Of a DNA stretch of 29,954 nucleotides, positions 22,831 to 29,895 are shown piece after piece. Position 1 is the first letter of the stretch, and each line of letters begins with the position of its first letter. The DNA comes from JAUVXE01 sp964349355 (GTDB lineage Bacteria; Actinomycetota; Coriobacteriia; Anaerosomatales; SLCP01): NCBI GenBank assembly GCA_964349355.1, contig CAYGFZ010000023.1, positions 1 through 29,954 on the forward strand. The letters run 5' to 3'. The notes beneath the pieces were generated by a model, which was not told the origin of the DNA, ran no database searches, and saw only the letters and a program-made list of their open reading frames with translations. The position numbers and the translations under genes are program-made.

Positions 22831-22890
22831 GCCTAACGTGTGTGAGATAACCCGCGAGCGAAGCGAGTCGGGTTGATCTCATTGTTAGCA
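22831..22890 (-). other. attC site of cassette E
   Basis: On the minus strand R'' is TGCTAAC (22884-22890) and R' GTTAGGC (22831-22837). Arms AATGAGATCAACCCG and CGGGTTATCTCACACAC pair, with an unpaired base in the 5' arm. The loop carries the ACTCGCTTCGCTCGC hairpin tip seen in the next two sites. It is a textbook 60-base attC. Confidence 0.92.
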
Positions 22891-22980
22891 AGGGCGCGCC
22901 AACCGCTGAAGGCGTGAGAACACGCCCGGCGGCGGCGCCCTCGGCCAAGCACCGAGTCTCTGAGGGCTAGGAATGCTTTA

Positions 22981-24423
22981 CTAGAACGGTATGTCGTCAT
23001 CGAGATCGTGATTGCTGGGGGGATCCGCCCGGTGTCGCGGAGCATCTCCACCCATGAATACGCTCACTTCGTTGCTCACCTTGATGTCGTCCCGCTCTAT
23101 GGGTCTCGATAGGTAGAGTCTGTTCATGTCGACGCAGCGCGACAGAGCAACATAAGTCTGTCCTACGGCGAACATCCCGCCTGCCAAGTTTAACCCTACG
23201 GACTGATAAGTGGCCCCTTGAGCCTTGTGAACAGTCACCGCCCAAGCGAGAGTGATTGGGAACTGGACGAACTCTGCTGTAACCCTCTTGGAGAGTTGTT
23301 TCTTTACAGGGTCGTATGAGTACTGGACCTTCTTCCACGTTTCTCTATCCAACTGATGCGAAACGCCGTTGATCATGACCCATACTTGACTCTCAGTAAG
23401 CTTGGACACTTGGCACAGGGTCCCGTTGACCCAACGGCGACTCTCGCTTGGTCTATCTGAGGCGGTGCCAGAGTCATTGCGCAGCATCATGACCCGGGCA
23501 CCGACCTTGAGCTTGAGTACTCTCTGAGTGGGGAAGTCCGTCTCGCGCATCTCTCCATCGACAGTTGCCTCATACGTATACAGCGGTTCATCGATGCTGT
23601 TGAGCATGCTAGCATTCATCTGCTCCACCACGTCCTTAGTAGGCGCGATGATAATGGCAGGGTCCCGTAATGCTGGAGTAGCCCTTTCGTTCAGCCTGCT
23701 CAGACTAGCAGCGGTGATTGTCCCATCCCTCACTTCATTCAAGATGCCAATGAAGTCAGGATCCTTCTGCCGGAATACGTGCGTGAGCTCGTAGCGCTTC
23801 ATGCGCAGTCTTTCGATTGCCGGGGCATGAAAGAAGAACGCCCCGCCGAAGGTGTCGTCGAGATATCTCGCTACCTGAGGGCTGGCAACCGGGGGGAGCT
23901 GATACAGATCCCCAAACATGAGCATCTGCTTGCCTCCAAATGGCAGGATACTTCCATTGGCCTCCCGCAAGACATGATCGATGGCGTCCATGAGTTCTGA
24001 ACTCACCATCGAGACTTCATCTACCACGACGACATCTAGCTTCCTGTAAAGCTCCCTCCTGGCAGCCATATGAGAAGTCAAGCCACTCTTGTCGATTGGT
24101 GTGGTTGGTGCAATGCGGAAGAAGGAGTGGATTGTCTGTCCGCCAACATTGATGGCAGCTACGCCAGTCGGAGCCACCACCACAACGTTCTTGCGCGAAT
24201 TAGCGACAAAGAAATTGAGCAGGTAGGACTTTCCTGTTCCTGCTCTTCCGGTAATGAATGCGCTTTCATTGGTGCTTTCCATCTGCGTGAATACAGCGCT
24301 CTGTTCACGCCCTAGTGCTGTTGTATCCACGGGTGTCTGTTGGCTCTGCGGCCGGGCCGGTGGACCGGGAACTGGTGGTGTGCGATGCGCATTGAAGACA
24401 GAGGCAAGGTCATTCTCACTCAT
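22981..24423 (-). CDS. Cassette E: PIF1-like SF1 DNA helicase with SSB-like C-terminal tip
   Basis: The 480-aa helicase has the SF1B motifs in order: TGRAGTGKS (58-66, motif I), VVVVDEVSM (131-139, motif II), FGDLYQLPPV (170-179, motif III), THVFRQ (motif IV region), AWAVTVHKAQGATY (motif V) and YVALSR (motif VI). It is therefore a 5'-3' helicase of the PIF1/RecD type. It ends LDDDIPF, nearly identical to the acidic tip of bacterial SSB that recruits replication and repair proteins; PIF1 proteins do not normally carry this. The first 35 residues are Pro/Gln-rich. Its start lies eight bases inside the upstream coiled-coil gene, so they are one unit. It is probably a defence or plasmid/phage interference module. 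Confidence 0.9.
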   Translation of the reverse strand: MSENDLASVFNAHRTPPVPGPPARPQSQQTPVDTTALGREQSAVFTQMESTNESAFITGRAGTGKSYLLNFFVANSRKNVVVVAPTGVAAINVGGQTIHSFFRIAPTTPIDKSGLTSHMAARRELYRKLDVVVVDEVSMVSSELMDAIDHVLREANGSILPFGGKQMLMFGDLYQLPPVASPQVARYLDDTFGGAFFFHAPAIERLRMKRYELTHVFRQKDPDFIGILNEVRDGTITAASLSRLNERATPALRDPAIIIAPTKDVVEQMNASMLNSIDEPLYTYEATVDGEMRETDFPTQRVLKLKVGARVMMLRNDSGTASDRPSESRRWVNGTLCQVSKLTESQVWVMINGVSHQLDRETWKKVQYSYDPVKKQLSKRVTAEFVQFPITLAWAVTVHKAQGATYQSVGLNLAGGMFAVGQTYVALSRCVDMNRLYLSRPIERDDIKVSNEVSVFMGGDAPRHRADPPSNHDLDDDIPF

Positions 24424-25030
24424 CCTGCCTGCCCTCCTCCGCTACGTCTTCAAGAAGTGAGGTCTGCTCATCCGCCGAAGACTTCTCGGTTCTGCTGCTC
24501 TTGGATGTCGTCGCCTTGGGACGAACGGGCTTCACTACATCGCCCGCTTCAACCTGTGCTTCTAGGGCTACGCCTTCAGCAGAAGCCGGAGGATTCTGCT
24601 CGTCAGGTTCTGCCTGCCCTGCCGATATAGCCTCATCGAGAACAACGCCACTATCGGGGTCTCTTGGGGTGTGTGGAATCGGGCGCCGATGCTCCTCACG
24701 ATCGTCGTCGACAGATGGTGCCGCCGCTTGTTGCTCGGGTTCCTCTTGGGTGACGGGTGTCTCTTTGTCGAGGACAACCTCATCATCAGTGTCGTTCAGG
24801 GTGAGTGAAGTCGCACGCTGCTGCTCCTCAAGCGCTGCGTCATATAGCCCTTGAAGTGCCGAGCGACGATCTGCGTTGGCGCGGCGAAGGGCCGCAATTC
24901 CTTCCTGCAGCTCGCTCAGCCTAGCGTCATCATCGGTAACGTCGCGAACGATTTGCTTCAGCTGTTCGCGCAGCTTCCGCCATGCATCTTCCGTAGTCCT
25001 GGCGTACTCACCTATATCCACACTGACCAT
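24416..25030 (-). CDS. Cassette E: coiled-coil protein with acidic disordered tail
   Basis: This protein (204 aa from ATG 25030) is not recognised. Residues about 5-75 are a charged amphipathic helix or coiled coil (TTEDAWRKLREQLKQIVRD, then LSELQEGIAALRRANADRRS). The rest is acidic and low-complexity. It includes an imperfect tandem motif, DDEVVLDKETPVTQEEPEQQ and SGVVLDEAISAGQAEPDEQN, then a Lys/Ser stretch. ATG 25030 touches the GAGGG ribosome site; GTG 25021, seven bases from it, may be the true start. The frame to 25138 is not supported. It overlaps the helicase start by eight bases, so it is probably a regulator or partner of the helicase. Confidence 0.7.
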   Translation of the reverse strand: MVSVDIGEYARTTEDAWRKLREQLKQIVRDVTDDDARLSELQEGIAALRRANADRRSALQGLYDAALEEQQRATSLTLNDTDDEVVLDKETPVTQEEPEQQAAAPSVDDDREEHRRPIPHTPRDPDSGVVLDEAISAGQAEPDEQNPPASAEGVALEAQVEAGDVVKPVRPKATTSKSSRTEKSSADEQTSLLEDVAEEGRQDE

Positions 25031-25193
25031 CCCTCTTCGCTCGACGAAGCACAGGGGCAATGCGCGGGCGCCTTCGGGTTTCGTGGTGGTGCGCCCTGAT
25101 TGTAGCTGAGGGTCGTAGTGACCGCCTGATGCGTCCACCGTAACGCTAACTGCGATGACCCGAAGCCGCCTCCTGAAACGAGCCTTGGCCTCT

Positions 25194-25254
25194 TGCTAAC
25201 GTTGTTGGGCTTCACCTGCGAGCGAAGCGAGTCAGGTGGAAGCCCGGGTTCGAC
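25194..25254 (-). other. attC site of cassette F
   Basis: On the minus strand R'' is GTCGAAC (25248-25254) and R' GTTAGCA (25194-25200). Arms GGGCTTCCACCTG and CAGGTGAAGCCC pair perfectly but for one extrahelical C in the 5' arm, around the ACTCGCTTCGCTCG tip. Its inner stem-loop is identical to that of the cassette G site. Confidence 0.92.
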
Positions 25255-25279
25255 AGGCATGCTTGACGTAGGACAACGA

Positions 25280-26410
25280 TCAGTCTGCCTGGGGCGCTGC
25301 GTTCGAGCCCAGGACATCATCCGGTCCAGAGCGCCCGATGTCACTGCGCCGGCCAGTCAGCTGGTTCCAGGTCTCCAGGTAGAGGATCTGGTTGTCTATC
25401 TGCCGCATCTCCTGCTCTGGGTTCCGACAATCCCTGAGGTTCGCTAGGTTCGCCACCACGTCAAAGAGGCTGGGTCTATAGCCGAGCTTCGCAACGTAGC
25501 GATTGTGGATACGCTGCAGGCGTTCGGGGTTGGCCGCGGCAGCACGAAGCTCCCCCACACGCTCGATACCTCTTGAGAACAGCAGCTTCAGCAGGCCGTC
25601 TATCTCCTGCTGGGCGCAGTGCAGACTGAGTTCGTGCAGCACAGAAGGCAGGTTCTCCGCCGAGAGCTTCTCAGCATCCTTCGCGTCGGCTACGGATTGT
25701 AGGAACCGCAGCTCCTCTTTCAGGAAGTCGAAGTGCTCATCCACAGCGCCCAAGTGATTCGCGATGATCTTGAACTGGCGCCGCACGGCCATGGCCGTTC
25801 CCTTGCCTGGCTTGTAGCCGAGCTGGTGCTCTACCTGACCCCAAGTCTCTTCCGCCATCGTTCGCAGTTGGAGTTCGAACCACGGACGCTGATGCGCAGG
25901 GACATCGCTGTCGCGAAGCTGGATGATGTAGTGGAGTGAGGCATACCCGCTCGCCTTGTGGCCATGTGTGAACCCGACACCCTCACCGTCGAGGCCGAGA
26001 CGCGTGAACAGATCCTGAGGCAGATACGCTACCGGGGGAATCTCCGTGGAAACGACGAACCCGCAGTCATCCCGGAGCAAGGCATCCACAGCAAGCATGT
26101 CGCTCAGGAATCGCACGATGATGCGCACGCCGATCATGTCCTGCATGCGCTCCATGTTCGAGACGGTCAGCCCGCCCTTGAAGAACTCAGGATGCCTTGT
26201 GATCTTGTCGACCACGCTCTCGGGCCGCTTGATCCTGCTGTAGATGCGCTCGATTGGTGACCGCGCGACCAAGTCCTCAGGTGCACGACGCGCCAACCAG
26301 AAGTCCGTGAAGCGCCACGGCTTCGTCAGCTTCTTGATCTCGTCCTTAGTTGGCTCGAGGATATCGCGATAGTAGTCTGCGTATGCTTGCAGGAACTCGC
26401 CGTGCTCCAT
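25280..26410 (-). CDS. Cassette F: RelA/SpoT-domain (p)ppGpp-synthetase-like protein
   Basis: The 376-aa protein has a RelA/SpoT nucleotidyltransferase domain: SRIKRPESVVDKI (58-70), MQDMIGVRIIVRF (89-101), HGHKASGYASLHYIIQL (149-165), and FELQLRTMAEETWGQVEH (178-195). There is no HD hydrolase and no TGS or ACT domain; the C-terminal 170 residues are helical. It is longer than small alarmone synthetases (about 210-250 aa). Such proteins make (p)ppGpp, or in toxSAS/CapRel types modify tRNA or nucleotides to stop growth on infection. ATG 26410 is chosen because GGGGG lies four bases upstream; the frame to 26548 overlaps the neighbour. It shares a cassette with the Abi_C-like gene, which makes a paired system likely. 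Confidence 0.82.
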   Translation of the reverse strand: MEHGEFLQAYADYYRDILEPTKDEIKKLTKPWRFTDFWLARRAPEDLVARSPIERIYSRIKRPESVVDKITRHPEFFKGGLTVSNMERMQDMIGVRIIVRFLSDMLAVDALLRDDCGFVVSTEIPPVAYLPQDLFTRLGLDGEGVGFTHGHKASGYASLHYIIQLRDSDVPAHQRPWFELQLRTMAEETWGQVEHQLGYKPGKGTAMAVRRQFKIIANHLGAVDEHFDFLKEELRFLQSVADAKDAEKLSAENLPSVLHELSLHCAQQEIDGLLKLLFSRGIERVGELRAAAANPERLQRIHNRYVAKLGYRPSLFDVVANLANLRDCRNPEQEMRQIDNQILYLETWNQLTGRRSDIGRSGPDDVLGSNAAPQAD

Positions 26411-26510
26411 TCGACCCCCACTCCTTCTACCACCCTGCCGTATCATACCGCGAGCGCCCCGAGCCGACAGCGTCAGCATCTCCAAGTGATGGTGTCCAAA
26501 GGAGCTGGGT

Positions 26511-27419
26511 CTAGAACGGGATCTCCTCGCCGGACGTCGGAGACTCAAGCTCCGATGCCTGCGGAGGCGCGAGCTCCTGCTTGAGTTCCAGTAGGAACGT
26601 GATGAAGCAGGCCGCGAGGTTCACAGCCAGGTTCCCGTAGGAGCGTGGGACGTCCACGGGGTCTTCACCTTGGCCATGGCCGGCGAGGTTGTGGCGCAGA
26701 ACCGGAAGCGCCTCAAGAACCTTGCCCACCAGGACCTTCTGAGCGTCGGCGGGGATGCCATCGAGCAGGTCAGTCTCATTCCTGAGGATCTTCAGTAGGT
26801 CGCCAGCAGTCCCGCCCTTCTGATTGAGCAGCGATTGCAGGGCGCTTTCGAACGCGCGGTTCGCCTTGTGGATGGCATCGTCGGCCTCACCCGCCTGGAG
26901 ATGCGAGCGCGCGTCCATGAACTCCTCGCGGGCACCAAGCCAGCCCTCGCGCCTCATCTCCTCTGCAGCTTGCGCTTTGAGCGCTTCGACGAATCGGGAG
27001 TCGATTAGGTACATGCGACAGTCCGCCATCCGCCACGGCGATCCCTCCTCCTCGAGAATCGCGTTCGTGGTCGCCTGGAACTGCTCCCTCGCACCAGTGA
27101 CCTGGCCACAAAATGCCTCAAGAGCATCGAGCATATGGTGTGGATAGGAGTACACCATGAAGTCCTCGAAGCTGTTCGCAGGTCTGTCGCCGCCCGAGTC
27201 CTCGTCCTGTACGCGAAGATCGCTCTTGCCGTACGCCTTCTTCAGGGCTTCCAGCGCTTCCAGCTCGGAGTCCGTGTAGTCCCAGGTAGAACCCATCTCC
27301 TCGTTGAAGTCACGGCAGTTCATTGCAAGCCGCTTGCGCAGGACACGAGAGAACGAAGGAAACGGCAGCTTCTTGGCCGACAAGGCGTCCCTGTACCGCT
27401 TGCTGAATAGGCCCACCAT
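26511..27419 (-). CDS. Cassette F: Abi_C/HEPN-like abortive-infection protein with SSB-like tip
   Basis: The 302-aa protein has an N-terminal domain opening MVGLFSKRYRDAL, like AbiJ-type N-termini (weak). Its helical C-terminal half contains DAIHKANRAFESALQSLL (181-198) and LRHNLAGHGQG (241-251), the Abi_C form of the HEPN R-x4-6-H RNase motif. The C-terminus is GEEIPF, resembling the SSB acidic tip. GGGAGGTGATC precedes ATG 27419, a strong ribosome site. It is the first gene of its cassette, 100 bases before the RelA/SpoT gene, with no attC between them. The likely role is an RNase-type abortive infection effector; which of the two genes senses and which acts cannot be told. Confidence 0.72.
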   Translation of the reverse strand: MVGLFSKRYRDALSAKKLPFPSFSRVLRKRLAMNCRDFNEEMGSTWDYTDSELEALEALKKAYGKSDLRVQDEDSGGDRPANSFEDFMVYSYPHHMLDALEAFCGQVTGAREQFQATTNAILEEEGSPWRMADCRMYLIDSRFVEALKAQAAEEMRREGWLGAREEFMDARSHLQAGEADDAIHKANRAFESALQSLLNQKGGTAGDLLKILRNETDLLDGIPADAQKVLVGKVLEALPVLRHNLAGHGQGEDPVDVPRSYGNLAVNLAACFITFLLELKQELAPPQASELESPTSGEEIPF

Positions 27420-27442
27420 CCCCGATCACCTCCCGTGGCTCT

Positions 27443-27502
27443 GTCGAACGCATTAGGCTTCACCTGCGAGCGAAGCGAGTCAGGTGGAAGCCTTTGTTGG
27501 GC
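27443..27502 (-). other. attC site of cassette G
   Basis: On the minus strand R'' is GCCCAAC (27496-27502) and R' GTTCGAC (27443-27449). Arms AGGCTTCCACCTG and CAGGTGAAGCCT pair with one extrahelical C in the 5' arm. Thirty-seven inner bases are identical to the cassette F site at 25208-25244. Confidence 0.92.
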
Positions 27503-27769
27503 CGCTCGGATTCCCATCGCGACAACGGCACCAGCCGGGCTCGCCGCACAACCTCGACCACGCCCCACATCGAGGCCGACAGAATCACATTGTATCCCGC
27601 CAACGGCGCCCCTGTCGCAGACGGAGTCGTCGAGAGCGTCGGCTGCTGACTTCATGGTTTCGACGTAGTCACGTGTCTGCGTGGTGGTGGCCAGGACGGG
27701 CAGCGGGCGAAGATCGCCGCCCCAGGAGGCAGTGCCGCAGACACTTCACGTCCCGCCGACCCTGTCCGT
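27503..27769. other. Gene-free 3' part of cassette G
   Basis: No convincing gene is seen in these 267 bases between attC and the GNAT stop. A minus-strand frame from 27655 runs straight through the attC and is an artefact. No clear terminator hairpin was found. Confidence 0.5.
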
Positions 27770-28441
27770 TCATGGAACGGACGCCTGCCGAGGGCGGAAC
27801 ATCGAGTGCACCACCACGCCGCCCACCTCGAAGCGCGCCCGCCGCTCGAACCCCCAGGGCTCGTACAGTCCGACGTTGTCCGCGTTCTCGGTGTCGAGCG
27901 CGATCCCGGCAGAGCGAGACACGCGATCAGAGCGCAAGATCGCGTCCTGCATGAGTCGCTTCCCCCAGCCGCGGCCCTGAGCGCCGGGCCGCACGCCGAT
28001 CATCAGAAGGTAATGGTGTGGTGCGCAGGGGACAGCCGCGCGCGCGCCGCGGAAGCAGCGGTTCAGCAGGGCCGACCGGGTGACGCCGAGACGCGGCAGC
28101 AGGGGTGCGAACCGAAGCGCCGCGGCCAGCATGCGCAGCCCGTTCACGGCCGCGCCCCCCGGCGGCGGCTCGAGCAGCACAGCGCCCAGCAGCCGGCCCT
28201 CGGCGAGGAGCCCGCGCGGCGTGCCACCCATCAGGCGGTTCATGTCGAAGAGGTACGCGACGAAGGCGGCTCTCCGGCGGCATGACCGTGTCCGCTCTTC
28301 GCCCATCTCCCGCGCCGCAGGGCCGAAGAGCATCACGAAGAGCGGGTCGTCGGCGAACGCGGTGCCCATCGTCTCCACGAAGGCGCGCCGATCCCGCCGC
28401 GTCAGATCGCGGAGTTCGGGTTCCGAAAGCGCGGCGCTCAT
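27770..28441 (-). CDS. Cassette G: GNAT-family N-acetyltransferase
   Basis: The 223-aa protein has a C-terminal GNAT core: HHYLLMIGVRPGAQGRGWGKRLM (about 147-169) holds the acetyl-CoA-binding V-x-P-x-x-Q-G-x-G-x-G/R motif, and ALDTENADNVGLYEPWGFE is the usual following motif B. The N-terminal half (FVETMGTAFADDPLF) is typical of actinobacterial single-domain GNATs of unknown substrate. Its ATG overlaps the stop of the membrane-protein gene (ATGA). It is the last gene of a three-gene operon led by a TetR regulator. It could acetylate a small toxic molecule, but the substrate cannot be read from sequence. Confidence 0.85.
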   Translation of the reverse strand: MSAALSEPELRDLTRRDRRAFVETMGTAFADDPLFVMLFGPAAREMGEERTRSCRRRAAFVAYLFDMNRLMGGTPRGLLAEGRLLGAVLLEPPPGGAAVNGLRMLAAALRFAPLLPRLGVTRSALLNRCFRGARAAVPCAPHHYLLMIGVRPGAQGRGWGKRLMQDAILRSDRVSRSAGIALDTENADNVGLYEPWGFERRARFEVGGVVVHSMFRPRQASVP

Positions 28442-28995
28442 CGCGCGCATGCCGGATCTCGGTAGTGGTCGACCGCGAAGCTGAACAGCACCTTGAGCAG
28501 GAAGAGAAGCAGCACGACGAGCACCGGCGCCGGTACCCCCGGCAGGAGCGGGATCCAGCCGATGCCGACGGCGAGCAGGAGGCCGGCGACCAAGACCTGC
28601 GTGCCGCGGCCGCTCAGCAGGTTCACGGCCGACGCACCCGCGATCGTATACATCCAGACGGCGATCGCCGGGGCCAGGCCGACGCCGAACGCCGCTGCCA
28701 CTCCGATCACGTGAACGTGAATCGCGATGAACACCCAGCGGTTCAGCGGACGCTTCGCGTAGAAGTCGTTCGTCGAGCGGGTGAAGTTGGCGACGCACCC
28801 TGCCGCGATGTCGGCCGTCAGCGCCCAGCCGACGGCGACGCGCCACCAGGGGAGCACGGGCAGCCCTGGCCGGAGCAGCTCCGTTACGACGGTCGCGACA
28901 CCGACGCCGAATACGACGATGACCGCGATCTGAACGGGCGACGCGGTCTCCCCCAGCACATCGTGAAGCGCCGAAGGTAGCTTCAGCGTCCTCAT
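28438..28995 (-). CDS. Cassette G: multispan membrane protein of unknown function
   Basis: The 185-aa protein has about five membrane helices (VQIAVIVVFGVGVATVVTELL; WALTADIAAGC; WVFIAIHVHVIGVAAAFGVG; IAVWMYTIAGASAVNLL; a final long hydrophobic pair). A conserved-looking loop FTRSTNDFYAKRPLNRW lies between helices 2 and 3. No family is recognised. ATG 28995 overlaps the TetR stop (ATGA), and its stop overlaps the GNAT start, so all three genes are translationally coupled. The open frame to 29133 lies inside the TetR gene and is not used. The very high G+C is like the host envelope genes and unlike cassettes A-E. Confidence 0.75.
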   Translation of the reverse strand: MRTLKLPSALHDVLGETASPVQIAVIVVFGVGVATVVTELLRPGLPVLPWWRVAVGWALTADIAAGCVANFTRSTNDFYAKRPLNRWVFIAIHVHVIGVAAAFGVGLAPAIAVWMYTIAGASAVNLLSGRGTQVLVAGLLLAVGIGWIPLLPGVPAPVLVVLLLFLLKVLFSFAVDHYRDPACAR

Positions 28996-29618
28996 GACGA
29001 GGGCAGCTCTGCGCCTGAGCTGAGCGCGGCGCCGGCACGCGACGAGGAAGGACTCGCCCAGAGCCCGCGAAGCAGGCGCCAGGCCGGGGCGGGGTCGATG
29101 CTCTCCCCGCGTGAGAGCGCGGCCAACTCCCATTCGTCAATCACGCGGAAGAGGGCGACGGTAGCGGCGAGCAGCAGCGGCCGATCGACGTCCGTGCGGA
29201 TCACACCTAGGGCGATCCCGTCGTCGAGCATCTGCCCGAACCAGGCGTCCAGCTCGGACACCCCCGCGACCTCCGGCTGGGCCAGGAGTGCGAGGTCGTC
29301 GGGGTGGGCGAGAAGATGGCGGCGCAGCGCATCGCTCGTCGCCGCGAGCTGCTCCCAGAACAGATCCGGCGCCCCAGCAGCGCGCCACGGGCCCATGACG
29401 TCGCCCAAGCGCGCGTACACATCGCGCATGACCTCGGCAACGAGATCCCGCTTGCCGTCGAAGTACATGTACGCGGTCGTCTTGGAGATCTCCGCGTTCG
29501 CGATGATCCGATTGTACGAGGCTGCCTCGATCCCGTCCCGGGCGAGGTGCTCCCGGGCCACGGCAAGTATCTTCGAGCGTCGCTCCGCAGGGAGCCGACT
29601 GAATCGTGGTGAAGGCAT
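28992..29618 (-). CDS. Cassette G: TetR-family transcriptional regulator
   Basis: The 208-aa protein has an N-terminal TetR helix-turn-helix: ERRSKILAVAREHLARDG (10-27), ASYNRIIANAEISKTTAYMYFDGKRDLVAEVM (31-62). A helical ligand-binding C-terminal domain follows, ending in a flexible Ser/Ala-rich tail. ATG 29618 is chosen because the HTH begins a few residues later and the -10 box is seven bases upstream. It heads the operon with the membrane protein and GNAT genes and probably represses it through the palindrome at 29618-29632. The ligand is unknown. Confidence 0.88.
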   Translation of the reverse strand: MPSPRFSRLPAERRSKILAVAREHLARDGIEAASYNRIIANAEISKTTAYMYFDGKRDLVAEVMRDVYARLGDVMGPWRAAGAPDLFWEQLAATSDALRRHLLAHPDDLALLAQPEVAGVSELDAWFGQMLDDGIALGVIRTDVDRPLLLAATVALFRVIDEWELAALSRGESIDPAPAWRLLRGLWASPSSSRAGAALSSGAELPSS

Positions 29619-29653
29619 GTACCGATAGTACACCCCAGTGGTACACAAGGCAA
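29618..29653 (-). promoter_or_regulatory. Promoter and operator of the cassette G TetR operon
   Basis: On the minus strand TTGCCT (29648-29653) is followed after exactly 17 bases by TACTAT (29625-29630), ending six bases before the ATG, so the transcript would be leaderless. A perfect palindrome TGTAC-N5-GTACA (29618-29632) covers the -10 box, with another TGTAC just upstream; this suits a TetR dimer. The cassette thus carries its own promoter. Confidence 0.6.
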
Positions 29654-29895
29654 GGGGTGCGCGCTGCTCAAGATCTCCGCGCCGAAGCGCGTAGCGATCT
29701 CGGCAGCCTCGCCCTGTCCTCCTCGGTGGGAAGAGGGCTGGGACAGCGTCGGCGTCGCCACCGGCTCGCTCGTCGCGTAGATCGGTTCCTCGAGGCCGGC
29801 CGGCGAGAGGATTGCGTTCCGCAACTACGAAGTCGCACAGCAGTTGCACAGTGTCGAGTGATAGATGTCGGAAGCGATTCGATGCCCACCTGTCG
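29654..29895. other. Gene-free 5' part of cassette G
   Basis: These 242 bases lie between the operon promoter and the cassette border. Short open frames exist on both strands, but none has a ribosome site or family resemblance. Nothing else is supported. Confidence 0.4.

Noticed and set aside
25240..25262. GGGTTCGAC resembling a tRNA T-arm
   Set aside because: It is the R'' box and flank of the cassette F attC; no acceptor, D-arm or anticodon arm surrounds it.
27320..27655. Minus-strand open frame of 111 codons
   Set aside because: It runs through the attC site and into the start of the Abi_C-like gene. Similar read-through peptides arise at the neighbouring attC with the same core.
28105..28980. 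Plus-strand open frame of 291 codons in cassette G
   Set aside because: Arg/His-rich antisense of the GNAT and membrane-protein genes, which have clear motifs and coupled starts.
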